Part shown: positions 50,926-60,800 of the stretch, one piece after another
Numbering within the stretch: the stretch's first letter is position 1
How the letters are laid out: each line of letters begins with the position of its first letter
Origin: Micromonospora sp. HNM0581
GTDB taxonomy: Bacteria > Actinomycetota > Actinomycetes > Mycobacteriales > Micromonosporaceae
Length of the DNA stretch: 64,000 nucleotides
Direction: 5' to 3'
Assembly: GCF_012726175.1 (NCBI RefSeq)
Contig: NZ_JAASAD010000013.1
Span: 1-64,000 of the forward strand
Program-made: the position numbers and the translations under genes
Notes under the pieces: model-generated
Database searches by the model: none
What the model was told of the DNA's origin: nothing
What the model saw: only the letters and a program-made list of their open reading frames with translations

Positions 50926-51089
50926 GGGAGGTTCAGGGCTCCCGGGGTCATCGGTGCGTGTAGGTGCCGGGGCCTACCCGGCTGGCTACTGCTGCCCTCC
51001 TGGGCAGAAGAGTCGATCATGTGGCCATTCTACGATGTCCTGCCCCGACCCGAGCAGGTGTGCGTACTCGTCGTGCTCGCGGGCGGTGG

Positions 51090-51425
51090 TCAGTGGTCGG
51101 CGAGTTCGTCGGCGTCGAGCAGGTCCCGGTCCACCCGACCGGCCCGGTACGCGGCCCGCCCGATCATCTGTGCGGCGACCGGGGCGGTAGCCAGCTGAAA
51201 TGCCCCCACCAGGACGATCATGCCGAGGTCGGCCGGGCTGCGCAGCCGCAGCCCCACCCCCAGCAGCAGCAGCAGGACTCCGAGCACCTGCGGCTTGGTG
51301 GCGGCATGCATACGGCTGAGCGTGTCCGGGAAGCGCAGCACTCCGATGGCGGCGGCCAGACTCAGCAGCGCACCGGCGACCAGGCTGACGGCAGCCAGCC
51401 AGTCCGCGACGACGCCGGGGGTCAC
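51090..51425 (-). CDS. mrpG: Mrp antiporter subunit G
   Basis: A 111-residue three-helix protein of the MnhG/PhaG family (IGVLRFPDTLSRMHAATKPQVLG signature). Subunit of the Mrp Na+(Li+)/H+ antiporter complex. GTG start overlapping the stop of mrpF by four bases; last gene of the operon. Confidence 0.9.
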   Translation of the reverse strand: MTPGVVADWLAAVSLVAGALLSLAAAIGVLRFPDTLSRMHAATKPQVLGVLLLLLGVGLRLRSPADLGMIVLVGAFQLATAPVAAQMIGRAAYRAGRVDRDLLDADELADH

Positions 51426-51685
51426 GGCCGGTCCCGGACGGCGAACCGGACAAGCGCCACGGATCCGACGAAGCCGAGCAGGGCGAGCACCACCAGCACC
51501 GGCAGGGTGGTGGCGTGTCGGTTGACCGCCGCTTCCGCGCCGACGGCCCCGACCATGGTGGCGAGCAGCATGTCGGCGGCGACGACCCGGTCCAGCAGTG
51601 TCGGACCCCGGTAGAGACGGACGAGGGCGAGCAGCGTGGTCACCGACAGCAGGCTGGTGAGGACGACGGCGAGGAACACGGTCAC
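51422..51685 (-). CDS. mrpF: Mrp antiporter subunit F
   Basis: An 87-residue three-helix protein of the MnhF family (LLALVRLYRGPTLLDRVVAADML and VGAEAAVNRH signature). GTG overlapping the stop of mrpE by four bases. A longer frame (to 52291) runs through mrpE in another frame and is not real. Confidence 0.88.
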   Translation of the reverse strand: MTVFLAVVLTSLLSVTTLLALVRLYRGPTLLDRVVAADMLLATMVGAVGAEAAVNRHATTLPVLVVLALLGFVGSVALVRFAVRDRP

Positions 51686-52281
51686 GGCAACTCCTTGTCC
51701 GCGGGTTCGGTACGCACCCGGCTGAGTTCGGCGTCCGAGCCCACCGCCCGGACGATCCGTCGCTCCACGGCGCGGACCTGCTCCCGACCGGCGACGAGGT
51801 CGTCGGGGCCACGTACGTCGAGCACGTGCACGAACAGGATTCCGGCGTCCCGGTCCAACTCGATGATCAACGTGCCGGGCACCAGGGAGAGCACCTCGGC
51901 GGTGAGGGCCAGGTTCAGATCGGTGGGTACGCGCAGCCGCACGCCGATGATGGCCGAGCGGGGTGTGTAGCCGGGCTGCACCGCGATCCGGGCGACGTGG
52001 GCGCTGGCCCGGACCAGCTCCACGACGAACCGGCCGCCGAAGACCAGCAGTCCCCACGGCCGGAGCCGACCCTGGTATGCCACGGGCGGGAGCGGGAAGA
52101 ACAGCAGCACCACCACGGCAGCCAGCAGCCCACCGACCAGGTTGCCCCAGGTGAACTCGCCCCAGAGCAGGTTCCAGACCAGCACCAGCCAGCCGCTGGC
52201 GATCAACTGGTCCCGCCATCCGCCGACCCGGGTCCGGTGCTCCGGCGGAGTCGGGGACGGCGCCGCGCCCGAGGCGTTCAC
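51682..52281 (-). CDS. mrpE: Mrp antiporter subunit E
   Basis: A 199-residue protein with two N-terminal membrane helices (about 28-70, WLVLVWNLLWGEFTWGNLVG) and the MnhE hallmark (RSAIIGVRLRVPTDLNLALTAEVL, SLVPGTLIIELDRDAGILFVH). A long polar C-terminal tail follows. GTG overlapping the mrpD stop by four bases. Confidence 0.88.
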   Translation of the reverse strand: MNASGAAPSPTPPEHRTRVGGWRDQLIASGWLVLVWNLLWGEFTWGNLVGGLLAAVVVLLFFPLPPVAYQGRLRPWGLLVFGGRFVVELVRASAHVARIAVQPGYTPRSAIIGVRLRVPTDLNLALTAEVLSLVPGTLIIELDRDAGILFVHVLDVRGPDDLVAGREQVRAVERRIVRAVGSDAELSRVRTEPADKELP

Positions 52282-53780
52282 GATGCCCCACCGGGCAGCA
52301 CCGCCCGTACGTACGGTGTGCGCTCGACCAGATCCGCCGCCGCCCGACCGGTGAACTCGAACAGGGGTCCTGCCACCACGGTCAGTGTCACACCGAGCAC
52401 CACCAGGGCGATCGTGGCGCCGACCATCAACACGGGCAGTGGCGCGGCCGGTGCGATCGTTTCGCAGGGTGAGCGCCAAAAGGCGATGTTCCACACCCGG
52501 CTCGCCACGTAGAGGGTGAGCAGGCTGGTCACGGTGCCCACGGCCACAAGCGTCCAGGGCAGCGGCCCACCGGCGGCGATGCCGGCCTGGAGCAGGCCGA
52601 GCTTTCCCAGGAAGCCGGAGAACGGCGGAATCCCTGCCAGGTTCATCGCCGAGACGAAGAAGAGCACACCCAACAGGGGCGCCAGGCGGGCCAACCCGCC
52701 GAGGCGGCGCAGGTCGGTGCTGCCGGCCCGCTGCTCCACCAGTCCGGAGATCAGGAACAGGGTGGTCTGGATGGTGATGTGGTGGACCACGTAGAAGATG
52801 GCGCCGACCAGCCCCGCGACCGTGCTCAACCCGACCCCGAAGATCATGTAGCCGATGTGGCTGACGAGCGTGAACGACAGGATCCGCTTGATGTCCGACT
52901 GGGCCACCGCGCCGAGGATGCCCACCAACATGGTCAGCCCGGCCGCCACCATCAGCAGTTCACCGGCCTGCTGTCCCGGGAAGAGCAGGGTCTGGGTCCG
53001 GATGATCGCGTACACACCGACCTTGGTGAGCAGGCCGGCGAAGACGGCGGTGACCGGGGCCGGGGCCGTCGGGTAGCTGTCGGGTAGCCAGGCCGACAGC
53101 GGGAACACCGCCGCCTTGATACCGAAGGCCACCAGCAGCATGAGTTGCAGGCTCAGGCGTACGCCGTCCGGTAGCGCATCGAGCCGTGCGGTGAGCTGGG
53201 CCAGGTTGAGTGTACCGGTCGCCGCGTAGACCAGGCCCACCGAGATCAGGAAGATCATCGACGCCAGGACGTTGACCACGACATAGGTGGAGCCGGTGCG
53301 GATGCGTGGCCGGGTGCTGTTCAGGGTGATCAGGACGAAGCTCGCGGCGAGCAGCATCTCGAAGCCGACGAAGAGGTTGAACAGGTCACCGGCGAGGAAC
53401 GCGTTGCACACCCCGGCGGTCAGTACGAGATAGGTCGGGTGGAAGATCGCCACCGGGGCACGTTCCCCGGTCTCGGCCTGGCCCTGCCCGATCGAGTACA
53501 GCAGTACGCAGAGGGTCACCGCCGAGGAGACCACGAGCATCAGGGCGGCCAACTGGTCTGCGACGAGCACGATGCCCACCGGTGCCGGCCAGCCGCCGAT
53601 CTGCACCACCACCGGACCCTGCCGGTACGCCTGCACCAGCAGCAGCACAGCCACCACCAGGCTGGTGCCCAGACATCCGACGCTGACCGTCCGCTGGGCC
53701 CACGGTCGACCTGCCAGCAGCAGGGTCAGCGCGGCGCCCAGCAGCGGCAGTACCACCGGCAGCGGTACCAGCGGACTCAT
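52278..53780 (-). CDS. mrpD: Mrp antiporter subunit D
   Basis: About 500 residues, related to NuoN/L-type proton-translocating proteins. It has the conserved transmembrane helices with KAAVFPLSAWLPDSYPTAPA and AVFAGLLTKVGVYAIIR, carrying Lys residues in the membrane. Forms the antiport core with MrpA. I use the ATG at 53780; a GTG three codons upstream is possible. Start is 37 bases after the mrpC stop. Confidence 0.9.
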   Translation of the reverse strand: MSPLVPLPVVLPLLGAALTLLLAGRPWAQRTVSVGCLGTSLVVAVLLLVQAYRQGPVVVQIGGWPAPVGIVLVADQLAALMLVVSSAVTLCVLLYSIGQGQAETGERAPVAIFHPTYLVLTAGVCNAFLAGDLFNLFVGFEMLLAASFVLITLNSTRPRIRTGSTYVVVNVLASMIFLISVGLVYAATGTLNLAQLTARLDALPDGVRLSLQLMLLVAFGIKAAVFPLSAWLPDSYPTAPAPVTAVFAGLLTKVGVYAIIRTQTLLFPGQQAGELLMVAAGLTMLVGILGAVAQSDIKRILSFTLVSHIGYMIFGVGLSTVAGLVGAIFYVVHHITIQTTLFLISGLVEQRAGSTDLRRLGGLARLAPLLGVLFFVSAMNLAGIPPFSGFLGKLGLLQAGIAAGGPLPWTLVAVGTVTSLLTLYVASRVWNIAFWRSPCETIAPAAPLPVLMVGATIALVVLGVTLTVVAGPLFEFTGRAAADLVERTPYVRAVLPGGAS

Positions 53781-53817
53781 CGTCGCCACCGGTCAGGCCC
53801 GGCCGGCACGTACCGGC

Positions 53818-54282
53818 TCATCCTGGGCCTTCCTCGCGGGGTGGGGCCGGCGCGTCGACCTGCTGCGGGTCGGCTGTCGGCGGCTCGCCGGTCAGGTCAG
53901 CGGCGGAGACCTCCCGCTGCGCGGTCCGCCGGACGATCTCCCGGTCCTCTATGTCGTCGGGGACCTCGTCGTCGCCGCTGAGATACCAGCTGCGGTAGCT
54001 GATCGCCAGTAGGAAGGCCGTGAAACCGAAGGTGATCACGATGGCGGTGAGCACCATGGCCTGGGGCAGGGCGTCGCTCATCGCCACCTCGTCACTGACC
54101 CCGACCAGCGGAGCCTCCCCGGACCGACCACCGAAGACGATCAACAGGTTGACGCCGTTGCTGATCAGGATGATGCCGAGCAGGACCCGGCTCAGGCTGC
54201 GTTCCAACAGCAGGGTCACACCACAGCCGACCAGCACCCCGATCGCAATGTAGGAGAGCAGGTTCGCTCCGGCGGCCCTCAC
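53818..54282 (-). CDS. mrpC: Mrp antiporter subunit C
   Basis: A 154-residue NuoK-like protein with three helices (YIAIGVLVGCGVTLLLERSLS, GIILISNGVNLLIVFGG, MVLTAIVITFGFTAFLLAIS). A polar C-terminal tail of about 50 residues is present. GTG overlapping the mrpA stop by four bases. Confidence 0.9.
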   Translation of the reverse strand: MRAAGANLLSYIAIGVLVGCGVTLLLERSLSRVLLGIILISNGVNLLIVFGGRSGEAPLVGVSDEVAMSDALPQAMVLTAIVITFGFTAFLLAISYRSWYLSGDDEVPDDIEDREIVRRTAQREVSAADLTGEPPTADPQQVDAPAPPREEGPG

Positions 54283-57116
54283 CGTGCCTCTCCTCGCTGC
54301 CCGGCCGCGCTGCTCCCGGCCCCGTCAGCCGCGGCGATGTGCCGGTCCACCTCGGCGCCGAGACTGCGCAGCACGTCCAGCGTCAGACCGATCACCACCA
54401 GGTACACACCGATGTCGAAGAAGAGGGAGGTGACCAGGTAGAAGTGACCGATCAACGGCAGCCAGAGATCGACCGTGGTGCTTTTCAGCACGGCGCCACC
54501 GGTGATCAGGGAGACCACTCCGCTGCCGATCGAGATGAACAGTCCGGCGCCGAGCACCGTCCCGGCACCGATCGGTGCCGCCTCGACCAGTTCGTACCGG
54601 CCACCGGCGAGATAGCGCATGGTCAACGCGAGGCTGGCCACCAGCCCACCGGCGAAGCCGCCGCCGGGGGCGTTGTGGCCGGAGAAGAGCAGGTAGAGCG
54701 AGAAGAGCACGGCGGTGTGGGAGATCAGTCGGGTGACCACCTCCAACACGATCGACCGTTGCCGTTCGTGCAGCGTCGCTCCGCCGCGTAACCAGACCGC
54801 CCGCCCGGCCGGTGCCTCGTCCTCGTCGCCGACCTCCTGCCGACGGGGGCGGGGCCCGGTACGGGACCGGTGGAAGATCAGGCTGGCCACCCCGGTCGCC
54901 GCGGCCACCAGCACCGCCATCTCCCCCAGGGTGTCCCAGACACGAATGTCCACGAGCGTCACGTTCACCACGTTGCGGCCGTGCCCCTCGTCGACGGCCA
55001 GGCCGGGAAACGCCTCCGAGATCGATCGCTCCTGCCGGGCTGCCGAGGCCCCGACGGCCAGCGCCGCCACGGTCGTACCGACGACCACGCCGATCGTCCG
55101 GCGGATCCACCGGCTACGCCGCAGTGGCCGCGTCGAGAAGTGTTCGGGGAGCCGGCGCAGGACCAGCACGAAGATCGCGATGGTCATGGTCTCCACGAGA
55201 AACTGGGTGAGCGCGAGGTCCGGCGCACCGAAGAGCACGAACAGCATGGCGGTGCCGTAACCGGTCACCCCGACCAGCAGCATCGCCGTCAGTCGTCGCC
55301 TGGCACCCACGGCCAGCAGTGCGGCGACACAGACCACCAACAGGACAACCGGCTGTGCGGGTGCGGCCCACAGGTCCAGTGGTTGCGCCCAGGGGCGGAC
55401 GAGCAGCAGCGACCCACCGGGAACAGCGGCAAGGACGATCAGGATGAGACCGAGGTACTGCGGCAACGAGCCCCGCTGCGTGACACTTGTGATGCCGACC
55501 GCCGTCTGGTCGAAACGGTGCGTGATCCACTCGTATCCCCGTCGGCCGTTGACCGGCCACCGTAGCCGGGCCACCACGGGTGCCAGGGGGGCACGCAACG
55601 CGAACAACGCCGTACCGCCGAGCAGCGCCAGCACGGACAGACCGAGCGCCGGGGTGACTCCGTGCCACAGCGCCAGATGCTCGCCCACGGCGCCGTAGCT
55701 CTCGGGGTACGGACGCAGCAGGTGATCCAGCGCGGTGGCGGCCGGACCCGCGACGAGCCCGGCGACGGCCAGCAGTGCCGGCGGTAGCAGCAGTGCCGGC
55801 GCGATCGGCCCCAGCTCGGTGGCGGCGGCGCCGGGCCGGACGGCGAAGGCACCCCAGACGAACCTGAGGGTGTACGCGACGGTGAGCACGGTGCCGGCGA
55901 CGAGTACCCCGAGGACCAGCGGCTGATCGACGAAAGCGGCGAAGACGGCCTCCTTCGCGACGAAGCCGAGCAGCGGTGGCAGTCCGGCCATCGACGCGGC
56001 GGCGAGCACGGCCACGCCGGTCAGGACCGGTGCGGTACGGCGTAGTCCGGACAGCTCGCGCAGGTCCCGGGTTCCGACGCCGTGGTCGATCACACCGACG
56101 ACGAGGAACAGCGTCGCCTTGAACAACGCATGGGCGAGCAGCATCGCCACACCGGCGAGGGCGGCATCGGCGGTGCCCGCTCCGATGACCGCGCTCAACA
56201 GCCCGAGTTGGCTGATCGTGCCGTATGCCAGCAGCAGCTTCAGGTCGGTCTGCCGGAGCGCCGCCCAGCCTCCCGCCACCATGGTCGCCAGGCCGGCGAC
56301 CACCACCACCGGACGCCATGGGCCGACCACGGCGAGCACCGGGGTGAGCAGACCGAGGAGGTAGACTCCGGCCTTCACCATCGCCGCCGCGTGCAGGTAC
56401 GCGCTGACCGGCGTCGGTGCGGCCATCGCCACCGGCAGCCACGACGTGAACGGCAGTACCGCCGACTTCGACAGTGCGCCGAGCAGGATCAGCATTACCG
56501 CGACGTTGAGGTACGCCCCGTCGGGCAGCGGCTGCTGCGCCACCTCCGACCAGCGGTAGGTGCCGGCGTGGTGGCCGAGCATGAGGAAGCCGACCAGCAT
56601 GGCGAGGCCGCCGAGGGTGGTCACGGTCAGCGCCTGGGCCGCCGCCCAGCGGCTCGACCGCCGCTCGGTGCTGTGCCCGATCAGCAGGTACGAGAAGACC
56701 GTGGTGAGTTCCCAGCAGACGTAGAGCAGCAGCAGGTCGTCGGCGAGGACCAGCCCGAGCATCGCTCCGGCGAAGGCGACCAGCACCCCGGCGAAGCGCG
56801 AGTTGCCGAGCGCGTCGGGCGGGAGGTATCGGGCGCTGTATCCGAGCACCAGCGCGCCCACCCCACCGACCAGCAGGGTCATCAGCCAGGACAGGGTGCT
56901 CATCCGCAGCGCCAGATCCAGCCCCAGCTCCGCGATCCACGGGTACGTCTCGACTACCGCACCGCCGTGGATCACGTCCGGGGTGCGTACGAACGCCCAG
57001 CCGAAGGCTGCCGCCGGAGCCAACGCCAGCAGCTGACAGGCGCGCGGACCCCACCGCCGGACCAGCAGTGGCGCCACGACGGCCGCCACGAGGTGCAGGA
57101 TCAGCAGTACGAGCAC
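54279..57116 (-). CDS. mrpA: Mrp antiporter subunit A (with B-type C-terminal domain)
   Basis: A 945-residue membrane protein. It has NuoL-like repeats (KSAVLPFTSWLPVAMAAPTP, SAYLHAAAMVKAGVYLL), a middle domain, and a C-terminal MnhB-like part (SHTAVLFSLYLLFSGHNAPG with GGFAGGLVASLAL). So subunits A and B are fused in one gene, as usual in this lineage. With C to G it should exchange Na+ for H+ and defend pH and sodium balance. GTG start with GGGAGC upstream; first gene of the operon. Confidence 0.92.
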   Translation of the reverse strand: MLVLLILHLVAAVVAPLLVRRWGPRACQLLALAPAAAFGWAFVRTPDVIHGGAVVETYPWIAELGLDLALRMSTLSWLMTLLVGGVGALVLGYSARYLPPDALGNSRFAGVLVAFAGAMLGLVLADDLLLLYVCWELTTVFSYLLIGHSTERRSSRWAAAQALTVTTLGGLAMLVGFLMLGHHAGTYRWSEVAQQPLPDGAYLNVAVMLILLGALSKSAVLPFTSWLPVAMAAPTPVSAYLHAAAMVKAGVYLLGLLTPVLAVVGPWRPVVVVAGLATMVAGGWAALRQTDLKLLLAYGTISQLGLLSAVIGAGTADAALAGVAMLLAHALFKATLFLVVGVIDHGVGTRDLRELSGLRRTAPVLTGVAVLAAASMAGLPPLLGFVAKEAVFAAFVDQPLVLGVLVAGTVLTVAYTLRFVWGAFAVRPGAAATELGPIAPALLLPPALLAVAGLVAGPAATALDHLLRPYPESYGAVGEHLALWHGVTPALGLSVLALLGGTALFALRAPLAPVVARLRWPVNGRRGYEWITHRFDQTAVGITSVTQRGSLPQYLGLILIVLAAVPGGSLLLVRPWAQPLDLWAAPAQPVVLLVVCVAALLAVGARRRLTAMLLVGVTGYGTAMLFVLFGAPDLALTQFLVETMTIAIFVLVLRRLPEHFSTRPLRRSRWIRRTIGVVVGTTVAALAVGASAARQERSISEAFPGLAVDEGHGRNVVNVTLVDIRVWDTLGEMAVLVAAATGVASLIFHRSRTGPRPRRQEVGDEDEAPAGRAVWLRGGATLHERQRSIVLEVVTRLISHTAVLFSLYLLFSGHNAPGGGFAGGLVASLALTMRYLAGGRYELVEAAPIGAGTVLGAGLFISIGSGVVSLITGGAVLKSTTVDLWLPLIGHFYLVTSLFFDIGVYLVVIGLTLDVLRSLGAEVDRHIAAADGAGSSAAGQRGEAR

Positions 57117-57263
57117 GTGCGCTCCCGGTCGAGGTGGCCGCGACGCCCCACGGGGGTTGGGGGTCTAGTAGCGATCAGACGACAGGTGCGCGCGTCGTGG
57201 CTGCTTCTCGCGAGATAAAGACACTTTCGTCGTCAATATGGTCGAAAACGACGAGTGGGCGGA
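57117..57263. other. Gap between unknown gene and mrpA
   Basis: 147 bases holding the mrpA promoter and ribosome-binding site. An AT-richer patch with TCTAGTAG and TTTCGTCGTCAATATGG lies near 57170-57245. No gene. Confidence 0.4.
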
Positions 57264-57644
57264 TCAGCTGTGCCTGGCGATGTCGGTCGCGGCGTTCCCG
57301 CCTCCGCGACCCGGGCGCCCCTCGACGACCAGGTCGGGTCGGCCCAGCTGCGCGGCGGCCTTGTTCACCAGTCGCTGCGCGGCGGCCAGGGACCGCACGG
57401 ACAGCAACCGGCCACGGCTCTCGCGCCGCAGTACGAAGTAGTGCACGGCGGCCCGTACCTGCGCCCGGTCGGCGGCGCTGGCGTGGGCGGTGGAGACGAC
57501 GAGTTCGCGTAGGCAACTGGCGAGCCGCTCGGCCAGTTCCAGGTCCGGACCGTGCAGCCCGACGCGTAGTGCGGTGACATGACTGTCCACCTTGCGGATC
57601 AGGATGTCGGTGCCCGCTCCCGCGCTCCACTCCTCGACGGCCAT
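57264..57644 (-). CDS. Hypothetical protein, 126 aa, unknown family
   Basis: A 126-residue protein I do not recognise. It looks soluble and helical: LRVGLHGPDLELAERLASCL, RAQVRAAVHYFVLRRESRGR and SLAAAQRLVNKAAAQLGR; no transmembrane segment or signal. ATG at 57644 preceded by GGAGGGAAA. Upstream lies an AT-rich promoter region with a perfect inverted repeat (57713-57729). It sits between lhr (divergent) and the mrp operon. Confidence 0.65.
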   Translation of the reverse strand: MAVEEWSAGAGTDILIRKVDSHVTALRVGLHGPDLELAERLASCLRELVVSTAHASAADRAQVRAAVHYFVLRRESRGRLLSVRSLAAAQRLVNKAAAQLGRPDLVVEGRPGRGGGNAATDIARHS

Positions 57645-57712
57645 CCGATTTCCCTCCACCACCCACCGCGACGTGCGTGAAGTTACTTTATGTTGCACCT
57701 CACGAGCAAGCA

Positions 57713-57729
57713 GTTAAGTAAGACTTAAC
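57713..57729. promoter_or_regulatory. Perfect inverted repeat in the lhr divergent region
   Basis: GTTAAGT-AAG-ACTTAAC (7-bp arms, 3-base spacer), inside the most AT-rich stretch of the region. It lies 69 bases upstream of the leftward unknown gene and 97 bases upstream of lhr. An operator-like site for a dimeric regulator. Confidence 0.5.
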
Positions 57730-57825
57730 GGATTCTAGACTCAAGTCACCGTAAAAGCCTTAACAGGACATACGCCGCCGCGCCGTGACGGGGCGAACGT
57801 CGGCCCCCGGGGGCAGGATGGGTCC

Positions 57826-60800
57826 GTGGCGAACTCCAGCACGATCCCCGCCGAACAGGTGCTCTCCCAGTTCGGCCCGGCCACCCGGGAATGGTTCGGT
57901 GCCGCGTTCGCCGCGCCCACCACGGCGCAGACCGGCGCCTGGAAAGCGGTCGCCGCCGGCCGACACGCCCTGGTCGTGGCGCCCACCGGCTCCGGCAAGA
58001 CCCTCGCCGCGTTTCTGTGGTCACTCGACCGGCTGTCCCGGGAGACCGCCCCGGCCGAACCCCGGCGGCGCTGCCGCGTGCTCTACGTCAGCCCGCTCAA
58101 GGCACTCGCGGTGGACGTCGAACGTAACCTCCGCGCCCCGCTGACCGGCATCCGGCAGGCGGCCGCCCGTCTCGCCCTGCCCCCGCCGGAAATCACCGTC
58201 GGGATGCGTACCGGCGACACCCCCGCCGACGAGCGACGGGCCTTCGCCCGTACCCCGCCGGACATCCTGATCACCACGCCGGAGTCACTGTTCCTGCTGC
58301 TCACCTCGGCGGCGCGGGACTCGCTACGGGGCGTCGAAACCGTGATCGTCGACGAGGTACACGCGGTCGCCGGCACCAAGCGCGGCGCCCACCTGGCGCT
58401 CTCCCTGGAGCGGCTCGACGAGTTGCTGCCCGCCCCGGCGCAGCGCATCGGGCTCTCCGCCACGGTCCGGCCGCTCGACGAGTGCGCCCGATTTCTCGGT
58501 GGCACCCGCCCGGTCGAGGTCGTCGCCCCGCCGACCGCCAAGACGATCGAGGTCAGCGTCCAGGTGCCGGTGGAGGACATGACCCGTCTCGACGAGCCGG
58601 CGACGCCGGAGGACGACCTCGCCGGTCCACGAACGGCGTCCATCTGGCCAGCCGTGGAAGAACGGGTCCTCGCCCTGATCCGGGCACACCGCTCGACGAT
58701 CGTCTTCACCAACTCCCGGCGCAGCGCCGAACGCCTCTGCGCCCGGCTCAACGAACTGGCCGTCGACGGGGCAGCCGGGTCGGCACCGCCCGTTGACGGT
58801 CCGGCGACCCGGCAGCCGGCCCAGATGATGGCCCAGGCCGGCGCGGTGGCCGGCGCCCCGCCGGTGATCGCCCGGGCGCACCACGGAAGCGTCTCCCGGG
58901 AGGAGCGCCGACAGATCGAGGAGGCGCTGAAGGCGGGGCGGTTGCCGGCCGTGGTCGCCACGTCGAGTCTCGAACTCGGCATCGACATGGGCGCCGTCGA
59001 CCTGGTCGTGCAGATCGAGGCACCGCCGAGCGTGGCCGCCGGCCTGCAGCGGATCGGACGGGCCGGGCACCAGGTCGGCGCGGTGTCGCGTGGGGTGGTG
59101 CTGCCCAAACACCGCGGTGACCTGCTCTCCTGCGCCGTGGTCGCCGAGCGGATGGGCGAGGCCGCGATCGAGGAACTGCACCACCCCCGCAACCCGCTCG
59201 ACGTGCTCGCCCAACAGGTCGTCGCGATGGTCGCGCTCGACCAGTGGCGGGTCGGCGACCTGGCCACCGTGGTTCGTCGGGCGGCGCCCTTCGCCGAGCT
59301 GCCGGACTCCGCGCTACACGCCGTGCTCGACATGCTCTCCGGCCGCTACCCGTCGACCGCTTTCGCCGAGCTTCGGCCCCGACTGGTGTGGGACCGCGCC
59401 ACCGACGTACTGATCGGCCGTCCCGGAGCCCAACGGCTCGCGGTGACCAGTGGCGGCACCATCCCCGACCGGGGCCTGTTCGGTGTCTTCCTTGCCGGCG
59501 CGGAACGGGCCGCCCGGGTCGGTGAGCTGGACGAAGAGATGGTCTACGAGTCCCGCGTCGGTGACGTCTTCCTGCTCGGTTCCTCGTCCTGGCGGATCGA
59601 GGACATCACGCCCGACCGGGTGCTCGTCTCCCCCGCACCGGGGCAGGCTGCGAAGATGCCGTTCTGGAAGGGGGACCAGCCGGGCCGGCCGGTGGAGCTG
59701 GGTCGGGCGATCGGCGCCCGGATACGGGCCCTGATCCGGCAGGACGCCGAGACGGCCAGGGCCGCGCTGCGGGTCACCGGGTTGGACGACTGGGCCGCCG
59801 GAAACCTCCTCACCTACCTGCACGAGCAGCGGGCGGCGACCCGGGCCCTGCCGGACGACCGGACGGTGGTCGTCGAACGCTTCCGCGACGAACTGGGCGA
59901 CTGGCGGCTGGCCGTGCACAGCGTCCTGGGCGCCCGGGTCAACGCACCCTGGGCCCTGGCCATCGGACGCCGACTCTCCGAGCGCTACGGGGTGGACGCC
60001 CAGGTGATGCCCGCCGACGACGGGATCGTGGTCCGGCTGCCGGACACCGCCGACACGCCGCCCGGCGCCGACGTGGTGGCCTTCGATCCGGAGGAGATCA
60101 CCCAGTTGGTGGAGGAGTCGGTGGGCACCTCGACGCTGTTCGCCGCCCGTTTCCGGGAGTGCGCAGCCCGCTCGCTGTTGCTGCCCCGTCGGGATCCGCG
60201 CCGCCGCCAGCCGCTCTGGCAACAACGGCAGCGTGCCGCCCAACTACTCGACGTGGCCCGCGAGTACGCCGACTTCCCGGTCACCCTGGAGGCGGCGCGT
60301 GAGTGCCTACAGGACGTCTTCGACCTGCCCGCCCTGGTCCAGGTGATGCGTGACCTGGCCGGCCGCCGGGTACGACTGGTCGAGGTGGAGAGCGCCCGGC
60401 CGTCCCCGTTCGCCCGCTCGCTGCTCTTCGGCTACGTCGGTGCCTTCCTCTACGAGGGGGACGCCCCGCTCGCCGAACGCCGGGCCGCAGCACTCACCCT
60501 TGACTCGGCCCTGCTGGGTGAACTGCTCGGCCGGGTCGACCTGCGGGAGCTGCTCGATCCGGCGGTGCTCACCGAGACCGAACGGCAGCTACGGTGGCTC
60601 ACCGAGCAGCGCCGTGCCCGCGATGCCGAGGACGTGGTCGAGATGCTGCGGCAGCTCGGCGACCTGAGTACCGGAGAGTTGGCCGGGCGCGCGGCGCCGC
60701 AGGCGTGGCTGACCGAGTTGGCCGCAGCCCGCCGGGTGCTGCGGGTCCGCATCGCCGGCCAGGAACGCTGGGTGGGTGTCGAGGACGCCGCCCGACTACG

